Of a stretch of DNA of 64,000 nucleotides, positions 15,764 to 24,144 are shown in pieces (position 1 is the first letter of the stretch; every line of letters begins with the position of its first letter). Made by a program: the position numbers and the translations under genes. The stretch is taken from NCBI RefSeq assembly GCF_012033785.1, contig NZ_JAAVJC010000003.1:24309-88308 (forward strand). Direction: 5' to 3'. Under the pieces are notes generated by a model. The model made no database searches. It saw only the letters and a program-made list of their open reading frames with translations, and was not told where the DNA came from. The stretch is from Streptomyces bohaiensis (GTDB lineage: Bacteria > Actinomycetota > Actinomycetes > Streptomycetales > Streptomycetaceae).

Positions 15764-16333
15764 TCACCACCCCAACATCTGGTCCTCGTCAAACCCGAGC
15801 TCGTCCTCGACCTCGAGTTCGACAGCTGCGTGCCATCGGACAACGTCGGGCCACGACTGGGTCGTCATCCGGCGAAGGCCTTCAAAGGCCTCCGGCGTGC
15901 CGATCACCGCCAGTGAGGCGATGACCTTCTGGCACAGCCAGTACGCCGGAGCGTCCTCGCCCAACGAACCTTCCGCCACCCTGCACAGGCAGGCGACCGC
16001 GTCTGTTTCCCGGATCTCGCCGAGGATCTCCACAAAATCCTCTCTGTTAAACCCCACGGCATCCGAGTCAAGGATCTCCTGAAGAGCCCCGCCCAGGCCC
16101 GGCGCCCGCAAGGGGGCGGCCAGATTGGCGAACTTGTCGACCCTTGTCCAGTTTCCCGCGTGAGCGGCTTCTCGGATCCAGGAGGCGATGAGCTGAGTGA
16201 CCTCGGGGTTCCCCGCCGCGATGGACATGGCATCCCGCCCCGTGCCGTCCGCGAGTGCTTCAACCAGATCGGCCCGAGGTATTTCCTCTCCGGGGAAGGT
16301 CACCAGTTCCGCCAATCTTCTCGGCCCTGCCAT
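15764..16333 (-). CDS. HEAT-repeat-like immunity protein
   Basis: 189 residues from ATG 16333 (MAGPRRLAELVTFPGEEIPR). It is entirely helical, with repeats such as NPEVTQLIASWIREAAHAGN, REDFVEILGEIRETDAV and IGTPEAFEGLRRM, and an acidic tail (EVEDELGFDEDQMLGW). I recognise this as a type often annotated as a HEAT-repeat protein in Streptomyces toxin loci. The frame is open to 16423 but that extension looks non-coding. No toxin partner is adjacent. Confidence 0.65.
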   Translation of the reverse strand: MAGPRRLAELVTFPGEEIPRADLVEALADGTGRDAMSIAAGNPEVTQLIASWIREAAHAGNWTRVDKFANLAAPLRAPGLGGALQEILDSDAVGFNREDFVEILGEIRETDAVACLCRVAEGSLGEDAPAYWLCQKVIASLAVIGTPEAFEGLRRMTTQSWPDVVRWHAAVELEVEDELGFDEDQMLGW

Positions 16334-16511
16334 CACCGACCCGATCGCACTCGGCGAGCGAGCTGTCCAGCAGGACGAACTCCGAATCGTGCTCGCGAAC
16401 AACCTTGAGCAGGCCCGTGGCACGCAGCAGGTCGTTTATCAAGGCGGTGTAATTCGCTGACCCCGGACCGGCAGCGACCTTCGCCAAAGGGGTGTGCTCC
16501 CGTAGATACAC
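16260..16511 (-). pseudogene. Unrecognised coding fragment
   Basis: The frame reads YLREHTPLAKVAAGPGSANY, TALINDLLRATGLLKVVREH and EFVLLDSSLAECDR before it overlaps the next gene out of frame. This looks like real protein sequence, possibly the C-terminus of a lost toxin preceding the HEAT-like immunity gene, but no family is recognised and no proper start is present. Confidence 0.35.
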
Positions 16512-16664
16512 CAGTGCCGCAGTCGCACGCTAGGACGGACGCAGCCCGCAACGCCGGTCACCCTGACAGATGACGATGAGCATGGCTACCCACTCCAAGA
16601 ACGCATGGGGCAGGTCGCAGGGGCCATCTCGAAGAAGCTCATCGGCATTGTGTAGGCGTTGCCG

Positions 16665-17009
16665 TCAAACGCCATCTTCGCCTGCATGGTGAGTTCTCAC
16701 CCACTCCTCAATAAGGCAGGTGGCCAGCGAATGTCCGCGCGTGAGAGCCAAGTGCTCGGCTGAGATTCCAGTACCGCCCCCCGAACGCCGCCTCGGGTCT
16801 GCTCCACGCGCAAGCAGATAAGCCGTGACATCTACATGAAGTGGTTCACCGCTTTGCTCATGCCCATCGATTTCGACGTCGATTGCATGATGCAGCAAGG
16901 TGTATCCATTCTGTTCCTGGTGGATATCAACTCCCCCGTCCAGGAGGTCGCGCAGACGGTGGAGATCCTCCATCTCCACCGCATGATGAGCAGTACACAT
17001 GTCAGCCAT
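16665..17009 (-). CDS. Ankyrin-repeat immunity-like protein
   Basis: A 114-residue ankyrin protein: MADMCTAHHAVEMEDLHRLR, LLDGGVDIHQEQNGYTLLHH, LLARGADPRRRSGGGTG and EHLALTRGHSLATCLIEEW follow the helix-turn-helix-loop pattern with TLLHHA and GADP/HLAL signatures. Small ankyrin proteins are a known class of polymorphic-toxin immunity protein. Same strand as its neighbours, G+C lower than the host genes. Confidence 0.7.
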   Translation of the reverse strand: MADMCTAHHAVEMEDLHRLRDLLDGGVDIHQEQNGYTLLHHAIDVEIDGHEQSGEPLHVDVTAYLLARGADPRRRSGGGTGISAEHLALTRGHSLATCLIEEWVRTHHAGEDGV

Positions 17010-17043
17010 TGAGAAAACCTCAGTTCATCCGGAAGGCTCACTC

Positions 17044-17313
17044 TCACCGTAACGGGCTCCTGTCAAGGATCTCCGGGAGATGGTCAAACTAGCGAAACGA
17101 GAGGGCCAAGAGGACACGCCTCTCGTCGTCAACCGACTCCTCCCCCCAAAGCGAACCGAGCAGACTCGCGAAGCTCGCCACATGAGGCAACTTCTGGGTC
17201 TCGCCCCCTCGCGTCAACTCCATCGAGACTGATTCATCGGACGGTCGAAACCCGCAACGGGTCAAGTAGGTCAACTCCCGAGTCTTCGAGTCGTTCCTCC
17301 AGCCGCTCAACAC
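17044..17313 (-). pseudogene. Paralogue of the RHS immunity protein, truncated and with an amber stop
   Basis: The open frame ends GEESVDDERRVLLALSFR at a TAG (17089-17091). Reading through gives FDHLPEILDRSPLR. Together these match the end of the immunity protein at 25012-25335 (GDEEKYVLLTLSVHQLDYLP then DILDRAKK). The DNA similarity is also evident (CTGTCAAG.AT.TCCGGGAGAT). The N-terminal part does not match, so this is a 3' fragment further inactivated by a nonsense codon. Its upstream part overlaps the SUFU gene end. Confidence 0.6.
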
Positions 17314-17806
17314 CTACCTGTTTAGCGAAATTTGCCTCTTTGACAGAGATCGGGATCAGCCAAAGATAAGTTATTCCCTTTCCACCCACCGTACAGACGG
17401 CCGACCGCGCGTCCAGACTATAAGGCCAGGACACAAGAAGATGACTCTTATCCGAATCTTCTGCCCACGGCCTCCCGATATTGAGCACGGATCCGTGAGT
17501 CAATCGGTGCCGTGGCGAGCTGTGATAGTGGGCGACCATCGCAAGCGTCTCCACATGACGCGGCGACTCCGCAGATGACATGATGAAGAATTCCCGCATC
17601 GGTTCTTCACCGACGTCGAAGGCACCGACTGAGAGATATAGATAACCATCGCCAGTCGACAGCGGCGCTACTCTCCTGACCGAGAAATACTGCAGCACCT
17701 CCTCGACCGGCCCGCGCACCCACCGGAAGTCGTCGTGGCGACGATCAGGCCAGCTACTCCTGACATGAGAGAGAAGCGCATCGCGTACCGCTTTCGAGTG
17801 CACCAC
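17234..17806 (-). CDS. SUFU-family immunity protein
   Basis: A 190-residue protein matching the 'suppressor of fused' domain (PF05076-like): GDGYLYLSVGAFDVGEEPMR, ETLAMVAHYHSSPRHRLTHG, SVLNIGRPW, HLLVSWPYS, and the end ITYLWLIPISVKEANFAKQV with LDPLRVSTVR. SUFU proteins are among the most common immunity proteins against nuclease and other RHS/CDI toxins. The ATG at 17806 follows an AT-rich gap (17807-17984). The matching toxin is not in the window. Confidence 0.78.
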   Translation of the reverse strand: MVHSKAVRDALLSHVRSSWPDRRHDDFRWVRGPVEEVLQYFSVRRVAPLSTGDGYLYLSVGAFDVGEEPMREFFIMSSAESPRHVETLAMVAHYHSSPRHRLTHGSVLNIGRPWAEDSDKSHLLVSWPYSLDARSAVCTVGGKGITYLWLIPISVKEANFAKQVGVERLEERLEDSGVDLLDPLRVSTVR

Positions 17807-17983
17807 TATCTCACCCCAAACAGACCGGCGATATTCCGATATATCCTCACCATAACAGCGCCTTCACTTTTTTAGCGCGAAAAGCCGACTATGCCATTGA
17901 TGCCTACTTGCGCATGCGCGCGCTCTTCGTGATTCGGAGCCCGACTCAGCACAGAGGCTGCGCAAATATCACCCATGCCCGCC

Positions 17984-18347
17984 ACTAGGGCTGGCCAGGC
18001 TCCCTGAGAACGGTCCGGCAGCCGAGATCCTCGCTAATGCCGGCTACTGGGACCTGGGAACCGAGACAGGTAAATGCGACATGACGCCGCCACGCCGCAA
18101 GCCCAAGACGAACGCTCCGGACCGGTACGAGGAGATGCACGAACGCCAGCGTACAGCGCGCTGCCCGCGGCGAATCCGCGTGGAGCACGGCATTGCGCAC
18201 CTCAAGAACTGGCGGGCGCTGGCCCGTCATCTCGGCCGCGGAAAGCACGTCAGCGACACCGTGCGAGTCGTCACAGGTCTGTCGTCCCATCAACGGGCCG
18301 CGGACCTGATCCCGACACGGCAGGTGTGGCCGCCAAGCACCCGCTGA
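17984..18347 (+). mobile_element. IS5-type transposase C-terminal remnant (copy 2 of repeated scrap)
   Basis: The + frame from 18081 reads TPPRRKPKTNAPDRYEEMHE, RRIRVEHGIAHLKNWRALAR and DTVRVVTGLSSHQRAADL: the C-terminal DDE region (with the terminal Glu in RVEHGIAHLKNWR) of an actinobacterial transposase. The 5' part is missing. The first 115 bp are repeated at 12624-12738. Confidence 0.7.
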
Positions 18348-18462
18348 GGTCCTCGACGTCTCAGCGCCTACGGTGCACGAGCTGGTCAGCGCCGACGTCG
18401 ACCAGACACGAAAGTACCGCAGTTCTTGCCACACGGATCAATCCCTCACCCCAGACCCACCT

Positions 18463-19020
18463 TCAAGAGTTCATTCGACCCAAGATTGCCGCCAGACGCT
18501 CTCGACTGAGCACTTGGTCATTTCTCCTTACTTCAAGAATCACACTGACATCAGCCAAGGAGGAAACTTGCCGCTGAACTTGGAACTCTTGAGCAAAGAA
18601 CACAGCCTTCGGGAGATTCTGATCTAATTGCCCCATCGCAGTCAGGGAAACATGCGCACACTTGAGAGCATGCTCAATGTCCATGCTGCAGCGATACAGG
18701 GCAGCATATCGCATCACTAGCGCGGAATAGAACGAATAGATGCCACCTACTTCGACTCTCTCTTCTCCTGAGGGTTCAAACTCCCGAAATTCTTCCACGG
18801 CCGCCAAATAACGCTGAAAGTCTATCGACGAAGCTTCCACAGCCCAGAGATCTTCTACAAGCCGGACGGCCACGTCAACATCCATGCCCCGCGCGGGGTC
18901 GAGACCAGATAGTCCCGTAAAGATTTGTGCTGCCCGCTCTGCACAGCTCGCCACGAAGACCGAAGCCTCCGCTCGTGACTGCCTTCGGATGGCAGCCGCG
19001 ACTACCTTGGCCACTACCAT
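18463..19020 (-). CDS. Helical immunity-like protein (DUF416-like)
   Basis: A 185-residue all-helical protein. The pattern FVASCAERAAQIFTGLSGLD, DVAVRLVEDLWAVEASSIDF and ALVMRYAALYRCSMDIEHAL recalls DUF416-type proteins, which include toxin-immunity members. This match is by general pattern only. It starts at ATG 19020, is intact, and sits in the immunity bank on the common strand. Confidence 0.5.
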   Translation of the reverse strand: MVVAKVVAAAIRRQSRAEASVFVASCAERAAQIFTGLSGLDPARGMDVDVAVRLVEDLWAVEASSIDFQRYLAAVEEFREFEPSGEERVEVGGIYSFYSALVMRYAALYRCSMDIEHALKCAHVSLTAMGQLDQNLPKAVFFAQEFQVQRQVSSLADVSVILEVRRNDQVLSRERLAAILGRMNS

Positions 19021-19160
19021 TCAAAGCTCCTTTGGCGCGTTGTTGTTCCACCGTTCCTCGGATACTCACTCGCGCCTTTATCACGCTCCTCCGCAAGGCC
19101 GGTCTCCACTGAGCCTTTGCCAACCTGGTCTCTGGGCTGGGCGGTTGGTTCGACACGTGA

Positions 19161-19221
19161 GTGAAGCCCCTGGTAGACGGGTTCACGACCAAGATCGCCC
19201 GATACCCACCAGAGGCTTCAC
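19161..19221 (+). promoter_or_regulatory. Stem-loop abutting the transposase start codon
   Basis: GTGAAGCCCCTGGT (19161-19174) pairs with ACCAGAGGCTTCAC (19208-19221), 13 of 14 positions, ending directly before the GTG start at 19222. The likely Shine-Dalgarno GAGG lies inside the right arm, so read-through transcripts from outside would fold and hide it. The left arm is conserved in the second, diverged IS copy. Confidence 0.6.
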
Positions 19222-19986
19222 GTGCTTGTCTACCCGTGCGGGCTGGACGTGTCCAGTCGGTCCCTGACCTTCCTCGCCGCTCGTCTGCGTGAGCATCGTC
19301 GTCGGATCGGAAGCCGTTGGCGCCGGCTCCCCGTCGGCCGTCAGGCGCTGCTGGTGTTGGCACATCTGCGTAACGGGACCACCTACGCCCAGCTCGCAGC
19401 AGGTTTCGAGGTCGGCACGCGTACCGTCTATCGGTACATCAACGAGGCCGTCGAGCTGCTGGCCGTACTCGCACCGACCCTCGACGAGGCAGTACGGACC
19501 GCTTCGAGGAAGGCCTACGTCCTGATCGACGGGACCCTGCTGCCGATCGACCGGATCGCCGCCGACCGGCCCTTCTACTCCGGCAAGCACAAGAAGCACG
19601 GGATGAACGTGCAGGTCCTCGCCGATCCCTTCGGCCGCCTGCTGTGGGCCTCACCAGCCCTGCCCGGCGCTGTCCACGACATCCGCGCGGCCCGCCAACA
19701 CGGCATCGTCGACGCCCTCACCGAGGTCGGCATCGCGTGCTGGGCCGACAAGGGCTACCGAGGTGCCGCCGGCACGGTCCGCACCCCGTACTGGGAACGG
19801 TGGGAAACCCTCTCCGCAGGCCAGCAGGCGGTGAACCGGTCCCACGCGAAGATCCGAGCCCTCGTCGAACGGGCCGTCGCCACCCTCAAGTCCTGGCGAC
19901 TCCTCCGGAAGCTGCGCTGCTCCACCACGCGCATCACCGGCCTCGTCCAAGCCGTCCTCGCCCTACATCTGGCCAGCTCAGCGTGA
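19222..19986 (+). CDS. IS5-family transposase (intact)
   Basis: A 254-residue DDE transposase with an N-terminal HTH_Tnp_4-like domain (TTYAQLAAGFEVGTRTVYRY) and a DDE_Tnp_4 catalytic part: first Asp in VLIDGTLLPIDR, second in GAVHDIRAARQHG, Glu in IRALVERAVATLKSWRLLR. FYSGKHKKHGMNVQVLADPF is the family hallmark. No stop or frameshift, so this copy could be active and could supply transposase to the broken copy at 22.6 kb. It starts at GTG 19222 right after a stem-loop. Confidence 0.9.
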   Translation: MLVYPCGLDVSSRSLTFLAARLREHRRRIGSRWRRLPVGRQALLVLAHLRNGTTYAQLAAGFEVGTRTVYRYINEAVELLAVLAPTLDEAVRTASRKAYVLIDGTLLPIDRIAADRPFYSGKHKKHGMNVQVLADPFGRLLWASPALPGAVHDIRAARQHGIVDALTEVGIACWADKGYRGAAGTVRTPYWERWETLSAGQQAVNRSHAKIRALVERAVATLKSWRLLRKLRCSTTRITGLVQAVLALHLASSA

Positions 19987-20087
19987 GGATGGCAAAGGCT
20001 CACTCTGTGAATTTCGGTGCCACACACACGACCGCGGTGGGGGCCGAGGTTTGACGCCGTTGCTGTCCCACGCCGATCCAGGTACTG

Positions 20088-20504
20088 CTACGCGTCTCTT
20101 TCTGCATCAGATATCGGCAGGTTGAAGAACCGATATACGGCTACTCGCTGACCTTCAACAGAAGTCACCTGCGACGGTTTCGCCGCTGCAAAGATGTCGA
20201 CAATTTCCCTCTCTTTGGCGGACCGGGACAAGACTGCAGCAAAGCGACCATTATCCACCTGTTGCTGCATTCCCGATGGAAATACGTCTGCTCGCGCACC
20301 TTGACAGCAAAGCAGGAGGCCTTCTTTCTCTAGGTCAATTCGGGCACTCAGGAGGCACTTGAACAAATTCGACCCAGCGAAAGACTTCCAGTGTCCGCTT
20401 AAGAATTTCATTCTCAAGCCCGCCCCCTCTCCATTAAGGATCTCGAACGACACTGGAACGATCGAAGACCCCCTTCCCGCAGCTAGTATTTGAATCGACT
20501 CCAT
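20088..20504 (-). CDS. Immunity protein for the ADP-ribosyltransferase toxin
   Basis: A 138-residue protein (MESIQILAAGRGSSIVPVSF ... VAVYRFFNLPISDAERDA). Its ATG lies three bases after the stop (20508-20510) of the toxin's original frame, preceded by CGGGAG. That adjacency identifies it as the cognate immunity gene of the ADP-ribosyltransferase remnant. It is intact although the toxin is broken, as expected if immunity is retained for protection. No domain family recognised. Confidence 0.6.
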   Translation of the reverse strand: MESIQILAAGRGSSIVPVSFEILNGEGAGLRMKFLSGHWKSFAGSNLFKCLLSARIDLEKEGLLLCCQGARADVFPSGMQQQVDNGRFAAVLSRSAKEREIVDIFAAAKPSQVTSVEGQRVAVYRFFNLPISDAERDA

Positions 20505-20507
20505 GCC

Positions 20508-21258
20508 TCACTCCCGATAGTTCGGATTCGGGATCCATTTTCTTGTTGTTTCGTGCCAACATCCACGTATGTGACACGAATCGATGGTACGCGGAACAGC
20601 TATCTCGGCCTCGTCTTCTCTTGTTCACGTCAATCCCTCCAGATACTCCTCTACGGTCGATCACGTAAGTGTGACCCTTACGGCTCAATGCGTGAGACTT
20701 CGAGGTAGTCGTCGACACGAATCCAGAGTCGGGCGTATATACCCCGGACACACCTGCCACGTGCTCTTCTAGATTCATATTATCCCCCTTGGGCGCAAAT
20801 CCTTTATCGAAGATCTCGCCGGGATCCCGGGTATCGCTGCGGTAAACGTCCCCACAGTTGTGAACTAGAACCGGGGCTGCCCCCGCCAGCACATAGTACG
20901 TGTGGAGGTTGTTGACGGTGAGGTTGTGGACGGTTGCGGTGCTGGTGCGGTGGGTGAGTGCGGTGATCTGGACGTGGGTGCCGGCACTGGTGCGCAGCCA
21001 TTGGCCAGGGCGGAGCTCCTCGGCGTCGGTCCACGCGTCGAGTTCGGGGACCCAGAAGGGATGTCCACCGGTGGCGGTGATGACTTCCCGGTCACCGTCG
21101 TCGGTCTCGACCGTGATATCGACCAGCAGCTTCTCACCGTTGCCGAGGATCTCGGCAGTCACGGTCTCGGCTCGGGTCTCGCCCGTCTCGGGATCGGTCG
21201 CCATCACGCGGTCGCCGACGTGGACGTCCTTGGTCGGTTTCGACGAGTCGTCCGCCAT
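20508..21258 (-). pseudogene. Orphan RHS C-terminal module: Hint plus ADP-ribosyltransferase toxin, frameshifted
   Basis: The frame opens at MADDSSKPTKDVHVGDRVMA, equivalent to the VLMADGSSKP point of the full RHS protein, and runs through a complete Hint domain to PVLVHN (20857). The toxin follows the pertussis-toxin-like ADP-ribosyltransferase pattern: VYRSDTRDP (catalytic Arg), KGFAPKGDNMNLEEHV, GFVSTTTSKS (STS), YVIDRRGVSGGIDVN. At 20619-20622 the reading frame is lost: the open frame continues as basic nonsense, while the next frame reads REDEAEIAVPRTIDSCHIRG with the ExE catalytic motif and stops at 20508, just before the immunity ATG. One extra base explains this. Confidence 0.75.
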
Positions 21259-21823
21259 CAGGACCTTGGTCAGAAGATCCGCGTGGTGAAGTGCAGGTTC
21301 AAGATGCTGCAGTAGCGGTCGGAGGTCATCGACGGTTGCCTAGCAGGTGCCAGCCTGGCCCTGTCGGGGTGATTGTCATAGCCGAGCTCGGTCAATACCC
21401 GGTCAGCGCCGGCAAGGTCCGCACCGTCCGGTTCGCCTCGGCCTGGTCCTCATCGGTCCCGGGTTGTCCGCGTTAGCCAGAGCAAGCGAGCCGAACCTGC
21501 CCACACAGCAGACGATCCGGGCCCCGCACACAGTCACCTCCCCGGGCGCGGTGACGCGTCCGTACTCGCTGGACTCCTGGGCGTCCGGCTCGACCACTTT
21601 GCGAGTGGGTAAATCGCCTTCGGGTCGGTCCACCAATGCGCCGAAGGGGGCCGCAGTCCCGCCACGGCCGTAGCCCTGCGACCACTCCAGCCACCCCGGG
21701 TCAAGGCCAGCAGGTCCGCTTCGCTCTCGGCCCTGCGCGCATCCTGGCACCATCTCAAGTCACCACGACGCTCCCCGTCCCCCACCATCACTCATAAGGG
21801 CCCTGTAGCGCATACTGTATTGC
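21259..21823. other. Stretch with no recognisable gene
   Basis: About 560 bp of higher-G+C sequence between the orphan Hint module and the next immunity gene. A minus-strand frame at 21403-21753 is open (WSQGYGRGGTAAPFGALVDR, EVTVCGARIVCCVGRFGSLA) and may be debris of a mobile-element gene, but I cannot identify it. Confidence 0.35.
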
Positions 21824-22282
21824 GTGAAACCTCTCGCCCCCACGGACAGCCCGGGCCTCCTCCGATTTCTGCGGAGGTGGAATGGCGCCCCGAAATCACC
21901 CAACGCGAGACTACAGGAACCATCTGATGCACCTAGGGAGCTTGTCGAGTGGCATGAAATCTCTGCCAAGTGGGGCGGGGAGATAACTTCACACAACTAT
22001 GCCATCCCTCTCGCGCAACTCACGGCGGAGGACGGAATGATCCCGTTCTGGGTTGAGAACCAAGGAACTTGGGTTTGGGCATTCGATCCGACTAGTAAAA
22101 ATTCCTCCGTGTACGAGCGCGAGCCGTCCGACCGACCTGCCCGGTGGCAACGGACTGGCGAGCGGCTCTCAGATTTCTTGATTCACGCCACGATCATGGA
22201 AACCATCCTGGGGGGCTCCTGCTACGAAGGTCGCGCGAGGAGTCCGGGCCGATTGGCTCTGGCATCGGGAGGGAAGCCATGA
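21824..22282 (+). CDS. SMI1/KNR4-like immunity protein on the opposite strand
   Basis: A 152-residue protein. Residues 40-130 (ELVEWHEISAKWGGEITSHN, IPLAQLTAEDGMIPFWVENQ, GTWVWAFDPTSKNSSVYERE, RLSDFLIHATIMETILGG) follow the SMI1/KNR4-type pattern of an edge-strand 'P..l...dG.i.fw.ENQg...WA' common to Streptomyces immunity proteins. The tail after GGSCYEGR looks unrelated and follows a run of six G, so a frameshift near 22210 is possible. It is the only immunity-like gene here on the + strand. Confidence 0.55.
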   Translation: MKPLAPTDSPGLLRFLRRWNGAPKSPNARLQEPSDAPRELVEWHEISAKWGGEITSHNYAIPLAQLTAEDGMIPFWVENQGTWVWAFDPTSKNSSVYEREPSDRPARWQRTGERLSDFLIHATIMETILGGSCYEGRARSPGRLALASGGKP

Positions 22283-22515
22283 GCTTCCTCTCCCTGCGTG
22301 GAACTGGCCGGCCCGCGGTTCGCGCATCCTCTTTGGCGACAGCTGTTTGACTCTCGTTCACCCGAGTGACGGCCCCGGCGCAGGACATGACATCACCCTC
22401 GCAGCGAGGACGCCGGGCGATCTCTCCTGGGCCGAGAATGTTCCAGGAGTAAAGTGGCGTTCTTACTCGGGCATTCAAGACTGCACGACCGATGAACCAC
22501 TGCCCTGGTAGATAG

Positions 22516-23410
22516 TGAGCTGATTCCAACCTGCCTGGCGGGTAGTGCGGTTGGGCTGACAACGTGGTGAAGCCCCTGGTAGACGGGTTCACGACCAAGA
22601 GTCCCTCGCCCCACCAGAGGCTTCGTGTGCTTGTCTACCCGTCTGGGCTGGACGTGTCCAGCTCTGCCCTGCGCCTGCTGTCGACCGAACTCCGCCGACG
22701 CCGGGTGGTGATCGGAACCCGCTGGCGACGCCTGAACACGGGGCGCCAGGCCCTGCTCACTCTCGCTCACCTCCGCAACGGCCACACCTATGCCCAGCTC
22801 GCGGCCGGGTTCGGCATCGGAACCACGACCGCCTACCGGTACATCGCCGAGGCCGTAGAGGTCCTGGCCGCTCTCGCTCCGAGCCTCGCCGAGGCGGCAC
22901 GGACTGCCTCGGCAAAGGCGTTCGTGCTACTGGACGGGACACTCCTGCCGACCGACCGCATCGCCGCCGACCGGCCCTTCTACTCCGGAAAGCACAAGAA
23001 ACACGGGATGAACGCGCAGGTCCTCGCCGATCCCTTCGGCCGACTGCTGCGGGTCTCCCGAGCCCTGCCCGGCGCTGTCCACAACATCCGCGCGGCTCGC
23101 CAACACGGCATCGTCGACACCCTCACCGAGGCAGGCAGCGCGTGCTGGGCCGACAAGGGACACCGAGGCGCCAGCGACACAGTCCGCACCCCGACTGGGG
23201 ACGATGGGACACCCTCTCCGCAGGCCAGCAAGCGGTGAACCGGTCCCACGCGAAGATCCCCGCACTCGTCGAACAGGCCGTCGCCACCCTCAAGTCCTGG
23301 CGACTCCTCCGCAAGCTCCGCTGCTCCACCACCCGCATCACCGCCCTCGTACAGGCCGTCCTCACCCTGCATCTGGCCAGCTCAACAGCATGATGGAAAA
23401 GGCTTACGGC
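22516..23410 (+). mobile_element. Degenerate IS5-family insertion sequence (copy 2)
   Basis: Homologous along its length to 19110-20002, including the conserved pre-start segment GTGAAGCCCCTGGTAGACGG. The ends are only partly conserved, so the boundaries are approximate. The transposase gene is broken. Confidence 0.7.
22627..23393 (+). pseudogene. IS5-family transposase, inactive
   Basis: A relative of the intact transposase at 19222-19986, starting at GTG 22627. Two lesions: a one-base deletion near 23193 (CCG-ACTGG where the intact copy has CCGTACTGG) throws the frame off so the open frame ends TPTGDDGTPSPQASKR, while the C-terminus AVNRSHAKIPALVEQAVATL continues in another frame to 23393; and the second catalytic Asp (GAVHDIRAAR) is Asn (GAVHNIRAAR). 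It could only move if supplied in trans. Confidence 0.85.
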
Positions 23411-23492
23411 CAACCCGAGGAAAGGTATACATGCGGAGTTAAGAATCGTCGCGAAGCTAGATCATCTGCCACTAGATCCATCCATAGATCAC

Positions 23493-24065
23493 TCAGATCT
23501 TTTCGAGCTTGTGCCTGCGCACCTGACCGCTGACGACGGTTCCCAAGGCCTCGGGGTCACTCGCCTTGGCCAATAGACCCTCCATCCATGCGTCCACAGA
23601 GACCCAGTCGAGAGGAAGTCTAGCCTTTGGCCATCTGGCAGCGAGGTCCCCGGCCAGCGCGATGCCATCTTCAACTAGGTCACCTCTTCCAGCTGCCGCA
23701 GCGATGAGGATACCGTCCTCCATCTCTAGTACAGCCGGAGGAAGCCCCTTTTCCTGGCGAGTCGAACAGGCAGTATGATATTCCTTCACGATCTCGTCCA
23801 GCGAAGGCGGCTCGCTGAGGGAAAGTCGGCACTGCGAGTTCAGGGCGCTGACTGCGTTCCGGATCTCGTCTGCGTGACGAGAAAAGAGCACCGTCTCCGG
23901 CTGCCCCGAGGATCGCTCTAGGCGGTGCCCCAAGGTCAGCGAGATCACGGGAAACTCCCGGGTCAGCGCATGCAAGTGCGCGGTCGGGGTATACCCGTCT
24001 CCATTTGTCGAGCGGTCAAGGCAAATACCCTGAAGCACCGGCCCGATCCGCCGCAGTAGATGCAT
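23493..24065 (-). CDS. Unrecognised immunity-like protein
   Basis: 190 residues from ATG 24065 (MHLLRRIGPVLQGICLDRST). The frame is open to 24182, and the residues just upstream (TSDWASAFTEFYVWRP) also look like genuine protein, so the native start may have been upstream; the IS at 24145-25012 inserted there. Landmarks: GYTPTAHLHALTREFPVISL, LDEIVKEYHTACSTRQEKGL, LAARWPKARLPLDWVSVDAW. No family recognised. It would follow the RHS cognate immunity gene directly if the IS were removed. Confidence 0.5.
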   Translation of the reverse strand: MHLLRRIGPVLQGICLDRSTNGDGYTPTAHLHALTREFPVISLTLGHRLERSSGQPETVLFSRHADEIRNAVSALNSQCRLSLSEPPSLDEIVKEYHTACSTRQEKGLPPAVLEMEDGILIAAAAGRGDLVEDGIALAGDLAARWPKARLPLDWVSVDAWMEGLLAKASDPEALGTVVSGQVRRHKLEKI

Positions 24066-24144
24066 CGGGCGCCACACGTAAAACTCAGTGAATGCTGAAG
24101 CCCAGTCCGAAGTTACACGCCGCGCCGTAGCGGGATTCGACTTA

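Larger units (their letters stand above)
19110..20002 (+). mobile_element. Complete IS5-family insertion sequence (copy 1)
   Basis: About 893 bp bounded by inverted repeats TGAGCCTTTGCCA (19110-19122) and TGGCAAAGGCTCA (19990-20002), a perfect 13-bp match. It carries one transposase ORF. A diverged, broken relative lies at about 22516-23410. Confidence 0.75.
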
